Assembly: GCA_964526475.1 (NCBI GenBank)
Contig: CAZGKF010000049.1
Coordinates: 1-23,605 of the forward strand
DNA length: 23,605 nucleotides
Source: CAYVTV01 sp964526475
Lineage (GTDB): Bacteria > Bacteroidota > Bacteroidia > Bacteroidales > GCA-2748055
Direction: 5' to 3'
The position numbers and the translations under genes are program-made. This document shows positions 16,504 through 23,605 of this stretch, one piece after another; within the stretch, counting starts at the first letter, position 1, and every line of letters starts with the position of its first letter. The notes under the pieces were generated by a model that saw nothing but the letters and a program-made list of their open reading frames with translations, made no database searches and was not told the origin of the DNA.

Positions 16504-16533
16504 ATTGATCAATTATTTTGTAAAGATCAATTA
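16504..16533. repeat. Inverted repeat AATTGATC/GATCAATT at the start of the outer-membrane protein gene
   Basis: AATTGATC (16504-16511) and GATCAATT (16526-16533) form an inverted repeat, and 16504-16515 is itself a perfect 12-base palindrome (AATTGATCAATT). It covers the leader just upstream of the ATG at 16494, where an operator or a translation-blocking hairpin could sit. It is AT-rich, so chance is possible. Confidence 0.35.
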
Positions 16534-16816
16534 AAATTCCTTGAAAATAAAATCGTGTAATAAGCATTCCCTAAAAAGAAAGTCAATAAGAAAAATATAT
16601 CTGCGAAAATCCACGTTCAAATCAGGGTAAATATGAGAGGAACAATAGCAGAAAGAACCATAATAGTCAGATAACAGTAAAAAAATAAGCTAAAAAGCCT
16701 CGTTTTTTTTATATTTATCCGGAATAAACCTGAAATTTTTTAGTTATTATTTTTATCTGCACAGCTTTCTTCTTTTTTGTTATTTTCGCATTATATTTCA
16801 TTCTAAAAATAATTTG
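16513..16816. other. Divergent intergenic region between the outer-membrane protein and DUF2723 genes
   Basis: About 300 AT-rich bases hold the 5' regions of two divergent genes. I see the inverted repeat at its left edge and a candidate -7 box at 16781-16788 for the rightward gene. No RNA gene or small ORF with support was found, and no clear minus-strand promoter for the leftward gene. Confidence 0.5.
16781..16788 (+). promoter_or_regulatory. Candidate -7 box of the DUF2723 gene
   Basis: TATTTTCG, followed by CA, differs at one base from TAnnTTTG. A start near 16795 would give a leader of about 22 bases, similar to that of dxs. No good -33 box is seen. Confidence 0.35.
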
Positions 16817-19800
16817 ATGAAGAATTACAATTTATATAATCTCGTTACCGGCTGGTTTGTTTTTCTTATCTCCACTGTTGTTTATCTTCTTACTATTGAA
16901 TCTACTGCAAGTTTCTGGGATTGCGGGGAATTTATTACTACAGCATATAAAATGGAAGTGGGGCATCCTCCCGGAGCTCCTTTCTTCATGTTGCTTGGAA
17001 GGTTTTTCACCCTGTTCGCCGGCCCTTCATCAGCAGGTTATTCCATGAATGTGATGTCAGCCCTTGCCTCATCCTTTACCATCCTTTTCCTTTTCTGGTC
17101 TGTTACGCACCTGGCAAAAAAAATAATAATAACAGGTGAAGACTACTCCCCGTCGAAGATCATAACTGTTATGGGAGCCGGATTTGTTGGTGCACTTGCA
17201 TACACTTTCTCCGATACTTTCTGGTTTTCTGCTGTTGAAGCCGAAGTATATGCCACCTCATCATTGTTCACTGCCGCGGTCTTCTGGGCTATCCTTAAAT
17301 GGGAGAATGTCGCCGACGAGCCTCAATCCAACAGGTGGCTGATATTAATTGCATTTCTGATGGGTTTGTCAATAGGGGTTCACCTTCTCAATCTCCTTGC
17401 CATTCCGGCTATTGCTTTTGTTTATTACTTTCGTAAATATCAGGTTAATTTGCGTGGTATCATTGCATGCTCTCTGGTATCAGCCGTAATACTTGGAGTT
17501 ATGGTATATCTGATCGTACCGGGAATTGTATCCGTGGGATCTATGTTTGAACTGATGTTTGTTAATGGTTTTCAACTACCTTATCATTCAGGGTTGATTT
17601 TCTTTATTCTTGTTCTCATTGCAGCATTAACATATTTTGTGCATTACACGCATAAAAACGGGAAAATCCTGTTGAACTCAATAGCTGTTTCCCTGGTAAT
17701 GATCAGCATCGGATACTCTGCATATACAATAATCATTATCCGCTCCATAACTGATACTCCTCTTGACCAAAGTAATCCTGAAACTGCCTTTTCATTACTC
17801 AGATATCTCAACAGGGAGCAATACGGTCAAACACCTTTACTTTTTGGAGAGTATTTTAATGCCCCTGCCATTAAAGTAGTGGAAGGAAAACCTGTTTACT
17901 ATCCAAAAGATGGAAGATACATTAAAGGCCCCTCACGTGAATATGAGTATGATGATAATTTCAAGGGGTTTTTCCCCAGAATGTGGAGCGACAGGGAAGA
18001 GCATATTAATCAATATTTAAATTGGGCAAATATGAATGAGGCTGATCTCTATGATGCAGTTCGTGATGAAAGCGGGCAGCCTGTAAGAACACAAAACGGG
18101 GCGATCAGTTTTGACCGCACCAAACCTGTTGACATACCTACTTTTGGACAGAATCTGAGGTTTTTCTTCCGTTATCAAATCGGATATATGTATTTCCGCT
18201 ATTTCATGTGGAATTTCGCAGGCCGGCAAAATGACATCCAGGGACATGGCGAGCCAACAAAGGGAAACTGGATATCGGGAATTAAATTTATTGATGAAGC
18301 CCGTCTGGGTCCGCAGGATAATGTACCTGACTATCTATTAAATAACAAAGCAAGGAATAAATACTTTTTGCTTCCGCTTCTGTTAGGAATTATCGGTATG
18401 TTTTTTCACTATCAAAAAGATAACAAGGACTTCTGGATTGTAATGATGCTTTTTATTCTTACAGGTCTTGCAATAATAGTCTATCTTAACCAGAATCCAC
18501 TGCAACCAAGGGAGAGAGATTACGCATATGCAGGATCTTTCTATGCCTTTGCCATCTGGATTGGTCTCGGAGTTGCAGGAATTATTCATAGCATCGATAA
18601 AAACTATAAATCATTATTAAAAGCCTGCTTTGTCATCCTGTCTGCCACACTGCTTGTTCCGGGGATTATGGCGAAGGAGAACTGGGACGATCATGATCGC
18701 TCCGGAAGATATTTTGCCCGTGATTTTGCCTGGAATTACCTGCAAAGCTGCGAAGAGAATGCTGTGCTTTTCACTAACGGAGATAATGATACATTCCCGC
18801 TATGGTACCTTCAGGAAGTAGAAGGAGTGCGCACAGACGTGAGGGTGTCCAATCTTAGCTATTTAACAGCCGACTGGTACATTGAGCAAATGCAGAACAA
18901 ATTCTATGAATCCGCCCCGCTTCCCATCCTTATGAATGAAGATCAGTACAGACAAGGAACACGGGACTTTGTATTTTTCGCAGATAATTCCAACATTCTT
19001 CTTGAGGAAAAATATAATACCAACACGAACCTTTTTGAGAAGGAATATGAAGAACTGTTCAACAAATTTCTGAATATCGTAAAAAATTCGAAAGTTCCGG
19101 AAATGGCACCTTCAGATTTTGCTGAACTCCTGAAAGGCTACAAAAATTTCCCAATTGAGAAATTCATACGTGCCTTCAATGCAATAGAACGAAATAAATC
19201 TTTCGGTGTAAGGGAAAATGATCTTTCCAGTCTGAAAACATCCCTTGAATCATTTGTGAAACGGGTAGATGAGGCCCATATGCCTCTGGATGCAGCCATG
19301 AGATTTCTTCGCTCTGATGACCCCCGGTTTCAGAGAGGTACACATTTCTTTCCCGGACATAAGTTTATGATGAAAATTGACACCGCCAGTCTGATTAGAG
19401 AAAATATCGTACCCGGTGTTCCTGCTAAAACTCTCGTTCCGGAAATGCGGTGGGAGATAGGTGGCAGACGAGGTATTCCCAAAAACAATATGATAATACT
19501 CGATATGATCGATGGCAACAAAACCTGGGAAAGACCCATTTATTTCGCCATTACAGCTTCGAGAGATAACTACCTTGGTCTTGAAAAGTATCTGCATCGC
19601 GAAGGGCTTACATACAGATTGCTCCCCTCAACAGGAAAAGATAATGATCTGTTCTCAGGAAGCGTGAATACAGATGTGATGTATGATAATGTGATGAACA
19701 AATTCAGATGGGGAGGACTCGAAGATACTACTCTTTTCATCGACGAAAATGTTCAGCGCATGCTTAGTAACTTTCGATATACCTTTGCCAGTCTGGCTAA

Positions 19801-20188
19801 CGCTCTTATTGAAGAAGGAAAAAAAGACAGCGCTCTTCATGTTCTCGATACCTGCCAGAGATTAATGCCCAATCATGTTCTTCCTTACAATGCATCCATC
19901 CTGCCAATAATTCAGATCTACTACACCATGGGTGAATCAGAAAAGGCTAACACCATCCTTTCAGATTATTCCTTAATTATCGATCAGGAATTAACATATT
20001 ACAGGGATATACAAAGATTCAGTATGGCAAAGTTCAATCTTATTGCCGGAGATTATAATTTCTCCTACCGTGCATTATATAATCTTCACGGTCTTGCAAG
20101 TAATTTCAAACAGGACGATTTTGCCGAGAAAATGATGGCATTGATACAAAAGCATGAAGGCAGTATGAAGGATATGTTTCAGTTTTAA
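16817..20188 (+). CDS. DUF2723 (TMEM260-like) membrane protein, probable GT-C glycosyltransferase
   Basis: The 1123-residue protein belongs to the DUF2723 family (PF11028). Its N-terminal half has roughly a dozen membrane segments. The first outer loop has SFWDCGEFITTAYKMEVGHP with Asp35 and Glu38, an acidic motif as in GT-C glycosyltransferases. The family hallmarks NPLQPRERDYAYAGSFYAF and VLFTNGDNDTFPLWYLQEVE, then VRVSNLSYL and DWYIEQM, are present. About 500 soluble C-terminal residues follow, ending in TPR-like helices. Human TMEM260 of this family is a protein O-mannosyltransferase; a sugar transfer role from a lipid donor at the membrane is inferred here, and the acceptor is unknown. 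The ATG at 16817 is preferred to the TTG directly before it. A deacetylase gene follows 9 bases after the stop, so the two are likely cotranscribed. Confidence 0.85.
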   Translation: MKNYNLYNLVTGWFVFLISTVVYLLTIESTASFWDCGEFITTAYKMEVGHPPGAPFFMLLGRFFTLFAGPSSAGYSMNVMSALASSFTILFLFWSVTHLAKKIIITGEDYSPSKIITVMGAGFVGALAYTFSDTFWFSAVEAEVYATSSLFTAAVFWAILKWENVADEPQSNRWLILIAFLMGLSIGVHLLNLLAIPAIAFVYYFRKYQVNLRGIIACSLVSAVILGVMVYLIVPGIVSVGSMFELMFVNGFQLPYHSGLIFFILVLIAALTYFVHYTHKNGKILLNSIAVSLVMISIGYSAYTIIIIRSITDTPLDQSNPETAFSLLRYLNREQYGQTPLLFGEYFNAPAIKVVEGKPVYYPKDGRYIKGPSREYEYDDNFKGFFPRMWSDREEHINQYLNWANMNEADLYDAVRDESGQPVRTQNGAISFDRTKPVDIPTFGQNLRFFFRYQIGYMYFRYFMWNFAGRQNDIQGHGEPTKGNWISGIKFIDEARLGPQDNVPDYLLNNKARNKYFLLPLLLGIIGMFFHYQKDNKDFWIVMMLFILTGLAIIVYLNQNPLQPRERDYAYAGSFYAFAIWIGLGVAGIIHSIDKNYKSLLKACFVILSATLLVPGIMAKENWDDHDRSGRYFARDFAWNYLQSCEENAVLFTNGDNDTFPLWYLQEVEGVRTDVRVSNLSYLTADWYIEQMQNKFYESAPLPILMNEDQYRQGTRDFVFFADNSNILLEEKYNTNTNLFEKEYEELFNKFLNIVKNSKVPEMAPSDFAELLKGYKNFPIEKFIRAFNAIERNKSFGVRENDLSSLKTSLESFVKRVDEAHMPLDAAMRFLRSDDPRFQRGTHFFPGHKFMMKIDTASLIRENIVPGVPAKTLVPEMRWEIGGRRGIPKNNMIILDMIDGNKTWERPIYFAITASRDNYLGLEKYLHREGLTYRLLPSTGKDNDLFSGSVNTDVMYDNVMNKFRWGGLEDTTLFIDENVQRMLSNFRYTFASLANALIEEGKKDSALHVLDTCQRLMPNHVLPYNASILPIIQIYYTMGESEKANTILSDYSLIIDQELTYYRDIQRFSMAKFNLIAGDYNFSYRALYNLHGLASNFKQDDFAEKMMALIQKHEGSMKDMFQF

Positions 20189-20197
20189 CAGTATGCA

Positions 20198-20809
20198 ATG
20201 ATTATAGCAAAATCCCCACGCATACTCAGAAAGTTAATGCCCCGTCTTACCTGGGAAATCAATGAAAAGCCTTCAACGGTATATCTCACTTTTGACGATG
20301 GGCCAACTCCCGATGTTACTCCCTGGGTGCTTGAAATGCTGCGAAAACATGATGCGAAAGCCACATTCTTTGCCCTGGGCAGAAATGTGGATCACAATCC
20401 GGAAATATTTCAAAAGATACTTGATGATGGGCATGCTGTCGGTAACCACACATACAGCCACCTCAAAGGCTGGGGATCATCCAATAAAAGTTACTTCGAT
20501 GATATCGAGCTTGCACAAAGACTTATTGGCAGTAAACTCTTCCGCCCTCCTTACGGTCGTATCAAGTCCTCACAAGTAAAGGAACTAATGAAAAATTACC
20601 GTATTATCATGTGGAGCGTCCTAAGCATTGACTATAACCGCAGGGTTCCGGGTGATCGCTGCGTGAAAAACGTAATGCAGAATGTGAAACCAGGCTCTAT
20701 TATCGTATTTCATGACTCAGCAAAAGCAAGAAAAAATCTGTATCATGCCTTGCCAATAGTACTCGGGCAATTAAGAAATGATGGTTATAAAATAGATAAG
20801 ATAGATTAA
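20198..20809 (+). CDS. Polysaccharide deacetylase family protein (NodB/CE4)
   Basis: The family hydrolyses N-acetyl (or O-acetyl) groups on sugars such as chitooligosaccharide, peptidoglycan or exopolysaccharide, using a divalent metal. The 203-residue product is a bare NodB domain with all five motifs: TFDDGPTP (Asp33 base, Asp34 metal), HTYSH (His84 and His88, metal ligands), RPPYGR (116-121), WSVLSIDY (Asp145) and VFHDS (His172). There is no signal peptide, so it is either cytoplasmic or peripheral; the substrate cannot be told. It starts 9 bases after the DUF2723 stop, suggesting one transcript and a shared role in glycan processing. It is convergent with the nucleotidyltransferase gene, 72 bases away. 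Confidence 0.88.
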   Translation: MIIAKSPRILRKLMPRLTWEINEKPSTVYLTFDDGPTPDVTPWVLEMLRKHDAKATFFALGRNVDHNPEIFQKILDDGHAVGNHTYSHLKGWGSSNKSYFDDIELAQRLIGSKLFRPPYGRIKSSQVKELMKNYRIIMWSVLSIDYNRRVPGDRCVKNVMQNVKPGSIIVFHDSAKARKNLYHALPIVLGQLRNDGYKIDKID

Positions 20810-20881
20810 AACTATCAGGCTATTGAGTTATTTTTCCTGAACGTTATAAATATATATCAGGTAAAACCCTTCTCCCGGATT

Positions 20882-21988
20882 TCATGATCTGAAAATTTTT
20901 CTGTATGATCTCAGATGCTTACCATACCATTTTTTATCCAGCAGACTTTTTACCATTGACCTGCGAAGTTTAGGATTACTTAAAGACTTTACAGGCTTAA
21001 GAACATAACTTGTGTACATTCTTACAATAACACGCATCCCGGTTCCCAGTATTCGTGAGCGTAAAAAAAGTTCGTGCCTGAGAGGATATAGTCCTGTTTG
21101 CGAAACAGGATACCGGGGCAGTTCGTTTTTAAGTCCGAAAGTCCTCCCCGCTACTTCCATATAAGCTGCTGTTCTTCGGGGATGAAATTCCGGCCCGGAA
21201 AAAACCTTTCCTGTGTCTTCCCTCCTGGAAAGAAGGAGATGATCGTAAAGGTTCCGCAAAAATATCCGGGCGTAAAAATGCCCCTTGTGTTCGAGCTGCG
21301 AATGGATAAAATTATGGATCAATTTGTGCTCATCGCACATCACAAAACAGTTGCCCATAATACTGGCAGGAACTTTTTCTTCCCATACCTTTTCCACAGT
21401 GAAATTCTTCCCATATGTTAATCCTACAGGAAAACGATGCACCTCAATACTTACTGTTGAATCATCCCTCAAAAGTCTCGGGTAATGTTTCCTTGGTGGA
21501 AAAACACTGGTATTCAGCATTTCACGGTTCCGGTATCCCTGCAATTTAAGCAGTCTCACTGCATGTTCCCATTGCCCGGGGTGAACCAGCACATCGATAT
21601 CCTGTATCATTCTTTCCCCGGTATCTCTGTACAGATTATCGAAAATATTCCCCACACCCTTCATAAACAAAAGCTGAATATCTTCAGCAGCAAGGATCTT
21701 AACTAAACCGACCGACTGGCTCATAATAGCTTTATTTCTCTCCAGGTTAAGGGAATGTATTTTCTGCAGATGATCTGTAATTATTTCAGGCAAGAGCTTA
21801 ATCAAATCATTTTCCCTGAGCTGTATATAAACGGATGGTAAAACCAGGTGATTGCTTGCTTTAGAAATAAACAATGGCCAGGGCATACTGGTTCTGAACA
21901 GCATGTCAGCTACTTTGTCCTTCTTCCGGGGAGCAACAGCGAGTGAAAGAATGTGCCCTATAAGATGGTATATTTGAGAAGAAGACAT
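20882..21988 (-). CDS. Nucleotidyltransferase family protein (PF14907-type)
   Basis: The 368-residue product shows the core of the nucleotidyltransferase-fold family PF14907: a helical N terminus, then LLFMKGVGN (Lys110-Gly111), an Arg at 126, and the metal-binding DIDVLV pair Asp130/Asp132. Later parts carry SIEVHR (probably the third acidic residue) and DEHKLIHNFIHSQ. Members of this family are found in lasso-peptide and exopolysaccharide clusters beside PqqD and HprK-like proteins; the substrate is not known for most. Here it follows the PqqD-HprK gene by 45 bases on the same strand and presumably works with it, for example by adding a nucleotide to the same substrate. No signal peptide; cytoplasmic. 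The C-terminal 60 residues are strongly basic. No Shine-Dalgarno. Confidence 0.8.
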   Translation of the reverse strand: MSSSQIYHLIGHILSLAVAPRKKDKVADMLFRTSMPWPLFISKASNHLVLPSVYIQLRENDLIKLLPEIITDHLQKIHSLNLERNKAIMSQSVGLVKILAAEDIQLLFMKGVGNIFDNLYRDTGERMIQDIDVLVHPGQWEHAVRLLKLQGYRNREMLNTSVFPPRKHYPRLLRDDSTVSIEVHRFPVGLTYGKNFTVEKVWEEKVPASIMGNCFVMCDEHKLIHNFIHSQLEHKGHFYARIFLRNLYDHLLLSRREDTGKVFSGPEFHPRRTAAYMEVAGRTFGLKNELPRYPVSQTGLYPLRHELFLRSRILGTGMRVIVRMYTSYVLKPVKSLSNPKLRRSMVKSLLDKKWYGKHLRSYRKIFRS

Positions 21989-22033
21989 CTTATAAAGATA
22001 AGAAATTAGTTATTTCTCATGTAACTGTGTAGA

Positions 22034-23176
22034 TTATTCCCTAAACCTGTCCGTTACTGCTTCCATTCCCTTTTTAATATCCGAATATTCCAGCCTGAAA
22101 CATTCGAGTTTTACAAACCAGTTAATGAATGTCCTTGCATAGCTTGGATTATGTGAAACCCATGCTTGTTCGTGATAAAGTTTCAGGGCTTCAGGGATCG
22201 ACAGGGGGATTAGCTGACAGGCTATTTCAGGATTGTACTTAATGAAGATCATGGTTTTTACCGGTCTGGGTTTATAGTCGGTGGAAACGGAAGAGAGAGG
22301 ATGCAGGTACCGGACTGATTTATTGGTATATGGATATAAATTATACCCTGGATCGTGAAGGTTTTTATAGAAAGCTGAAAGGACTGAAAAAGCACCTTCT
22401 TTCACCGAGATAGCCGCAGGAAAAGGGAATGCCTTTTTGTTACGTGCATCGAGAGGCACAAAATCATCGGAAACCATTTGAAACCCTTTCGCCTGAAGTA
22501 AAGCAGCCATGGTGCTTTTCCCCGACCCGCTGGAAGAGGAGAGCAGGATGGTTTGCCTGCCATCGGTAATTCCTGAAGCATGTACAAAAGACAACCAGTG
22601 ATTATGTGTTCTCTTGTAAACGATGTTGCTTATCTGTATAAACAAATTTCTTTTTAAGCGGTTGAAGTCATCCGAAACATAAGTAGTATCGGTTTGCCCT
22701 TCCCAGCGGAGAATATTTTGTCCCTTGTGACTGAAAACTTCAAAACAGACATCTGCTTTTCCGGAAGGTGTAATCTCCAGATGCGCAAAAGGTGGATGGA
22801 TATAGTACTCGGAAAGACGCGAATCGAAGCATATGGAAATTATTTTTTTGTTTATACTATAGTGCCTTGTGCTGAAAGAGGTAAAAGACAAACTACTAGC
22901 AGTCTCAGTCGTAAAAGATTCTTCATAAACAGTTAGGAGAGGCTTCTGAAACTCAGCAAGACTTGCGCTGATATCCTCCACAAACCGCAGACATTCCCCG
23001 TAAGAAACCCTGTATTTTCCTGCGCATTTTCGGGCAATTTCAGCAATTGCCTTCTTATTTCGCAGCTGTTGAAAGACAAACCAGGCAGGCTCCTCAAGAT
23101 ATACCCACTGATTCGAAGGCTCAAACCAGACAATCCGGGAAGAAGAAAGCTTTTTGGATAGAATAGGAGAAGACAT
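22034..23176 (-). CDS. PqqD-HprK fusion protein
   Basis: Two parts can be seen in this 380-residue product. Residues about 15-80 resemble PqqD (VYLEEPAWFVFQQLRNKKAI, then a helical stretch ending SLAEF), the RiPP-recognition-element fold that binds leader peptides. After a linker, residues about 130-380 resemble the HPr kinase C-terminal domain: Walker A SSGSGKST (215-222, Lys220) and VSDDFVPLD (Asp237, Asp238). HprK-like kinases are known to phosphorylate lasso peptides (for example paeninodin) and stand-alone HprK-like proteins occur in exopolysaccharide clusters. A fused leader-binding domain and kinase suggests phosphorylation of a peptide-tagged substrate, but this is inference and ATPase-only function is possible. 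It is the first gene of a unit with the nucleotidyltransferase. A possible -7 box (TATCTTCG, minus strand, 23194-23201) lies just upstream. Confidence 0.78.
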   Translation of the reverse strand: MSSPILSKKLSSSRIVWFEPSNQWVYLEEPAWFVFQQLRNKKAIAEIARKCAGKYRVSYGECLRFVEDISASLAEFQKPLLTVYEESFTTETASSLSFTSFSTRHYSINKKIISICFDSRLSEYYIHPPFAHLEITPSGKADVCFEVFSHKGQNILRWEGQTDTTYVSDDFNRLKRNLFIQISNIVYKRTHNHWLSFVHASGITDGRQTILLSSSSGSGKSTMAALLQAKGFQMVSDDFVPLDARNKKAFPFPAAISVKEGAFSVLSAFYKNLHDPGYNLYPYTNKSVRYLHPLSSVSTDYKPRPVKTMIFIKYNPEIACQLIPLSIPEALKLYHEQAWVSHNPSYARTFINWFVKLECFRLEYSDIKKGMEAVTDRFRE

Positions 23177-23297
23177 GAAAATATTTTTGTTATCGAAGAT
23201 ATAAAAAATCTGGCGGGGAAAGACTGATTTATTTAAATATTGGAGATAAAGGAATGTTCTTCAGCTGTTCTGTTTAATATTAGATCCGGTATATACA

Positions 23298-23510
23298 TTG
23301 CATCAAAATATTGGTAGGTGCATAGCATCAAAATATTTGCAGGTGCAAAGCACCGGAATATTTGCAGGTGCAGAGCACCGTAATATTTGTAGGTGCAGAG
23401 CACCGGAATATTTGTAGGTGCAAAGCATCAAAATATTTGCAGGTGCAGAGCACCCTAATATTTGTAGGTGCAGACCACCGTAACATTTGTAGGTGCAGCG
23501 CACCTGTTCA
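23298..23510. repeat. Tandem array of eight 25-bp hairpin-forming units
   Basis: Eight contiguous units start at 23311, 23336, 23361, 23386, 23411, 23436, 23461 and 23486, with a partial unit before the first (23298-23310). Each unit has TTTGTA or TTTGCA, then GGTGC, a 3-base loop and GCACC (or GCATC), then an A/T-rich end. GGTGC pairs with GCACC, and with GCATC through one G-U pair, so the small stem is mostly kept; unit 7 loses one pair. There are no spacers, so this is not CRISPR. Confidence 0.9.
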
Positions 23511-23561
23511 AAATTTCACATAAGACAGATTAATACTCAACAATATTAATTAAAAACCAAT

Positions 23562-23574
23562 AGCCCGTAGGGCT
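23562..23574. repeat. GC-rich palindrome AGCCC-GTA-GGGCT
   Basis: A 5-bp perfect stem with a 3-base loop, the same shape as the units of the nearby array but with another sequence. It lies 51 bases beyond the last unit. It could be a member of another dispersed palindromic repeat family or part of a transcription terminator of an unseen gene. Confidence 0.4.
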
Positions 23575-23605
23575 TTAGGTATTGTAGCAACAATTATACA
23601 TACGG

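Larger units (their letters stand above)
23177..23605. other. Gene-free region upstream of the PqqD-HprK gene
   Basis: About 430 bases to the window edge contain no gene I can support. Present are a weak -7 box (23194-23201, minus strand), a 21-codon minus-strand ORF (23233-23298) of doubtful value, the 25-bp tandem array (23298-23510) and a short GC-rich palindrome (23562-23574). Confidence 0.6.

Noticed and set aside
20837..20862. CCTGA...TCAGG as a bidirectional terminator between the deacetylase and nucleotidyltransferase genes
   Set aside because: Only five pairs and a long AT loop; too weak to call, although its convergent position is suitable.
23303..23503. 66-codon minus-strand ORF rich in Cys, His, Leu and Tyr
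   Set aside because: It is translation of the 25-bp tandem array, whose length is not a multiple of three; the frame is open only because no unit carries a stop. No start context and no family likeness.
23298..23510. CRISPR array
   Set aside because: The 25-bp units are directly contiguous and there are no unique spacers between them; no cas gene is in the window.
1..23605. tRNA, rRNA or insertion-sequence genes
   Set aside because: Intergenic stretches were read for cloverleaf-like ends, CCA, transposase motifs and terminal inverted repeats; none was found.

Overview
The window looks like a chromosomal segment of a member of the Bacteroidota, probably of the Bacteroidales/Marinilabiliales kind. 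The evidence is a PorZ-type component of the type IX secretion system (T9SS), a DUF2723 membrane protein, promoters of the Bacteroidota form (TTTG, 18-19 bases, TAnnTTTG), A-rich leaders with almost no Shine-Dalgarno sequence, and a short hairpin-forming tandem repeat of a sort common in this phylum. No rRNA, tRNA, insertion sequence, integrase or CRISPR array was seen. The assignment rests on gene content and signals, not on a database search.

Left part (1-6506, minus strand): a 976-residue secreted surface or fibre-like protein with a nearly exact 333-bp internal tandem repeat and an unusually strong Shine-Dalgarno; recO (DNA repair); a hairpin that probably terminates the next gene; and porZ, the T9SS surface protein. 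A divergent region separates porZ from dxs (first enzyme of the MEP isoprenoid pathway), for which a -7 box fixes the start at 6643.

Central part (8594-12839, minus strand): a housekeeping translation block, rplM-rpsI-rpsB-tsf, then pyrH-frr. A near-consensus promoter lies before rplM and a weaker one before pyrH. rplM starts with GTG, and rpsB carries a 101-residue charged tail.

Right-central part (13032-20809): an O-antigen ligase/polymerase-like membrane protein, overlapped by the remnant of a cytidine-deaminase-fold gene, which is coupled by a TAATG overlap to a 3-methyladenine DNA glycosylase. A convergent predicted outer-membrane protein follows. Next comes a large DUF2723 (GT-C-like) membrane protein with a NodB-type polysaccharide deacetylase directly behind it. 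Together these suggest envelope or glycan functions.

Right end (20882-23605): a two-gene minus-strand unit of a PqqD-HprK fusion kinase followed by a PF14907-type nucleotidyltransferase, with no recognisable precursor peptide or third enzyme in view. Upstream lies an array of eight contiguous 25-bp units, each able to form a small hairpin. The PqqD-HprK/nucleotidyltransferase pair is the best candidate in the window for an uncharacterised system.
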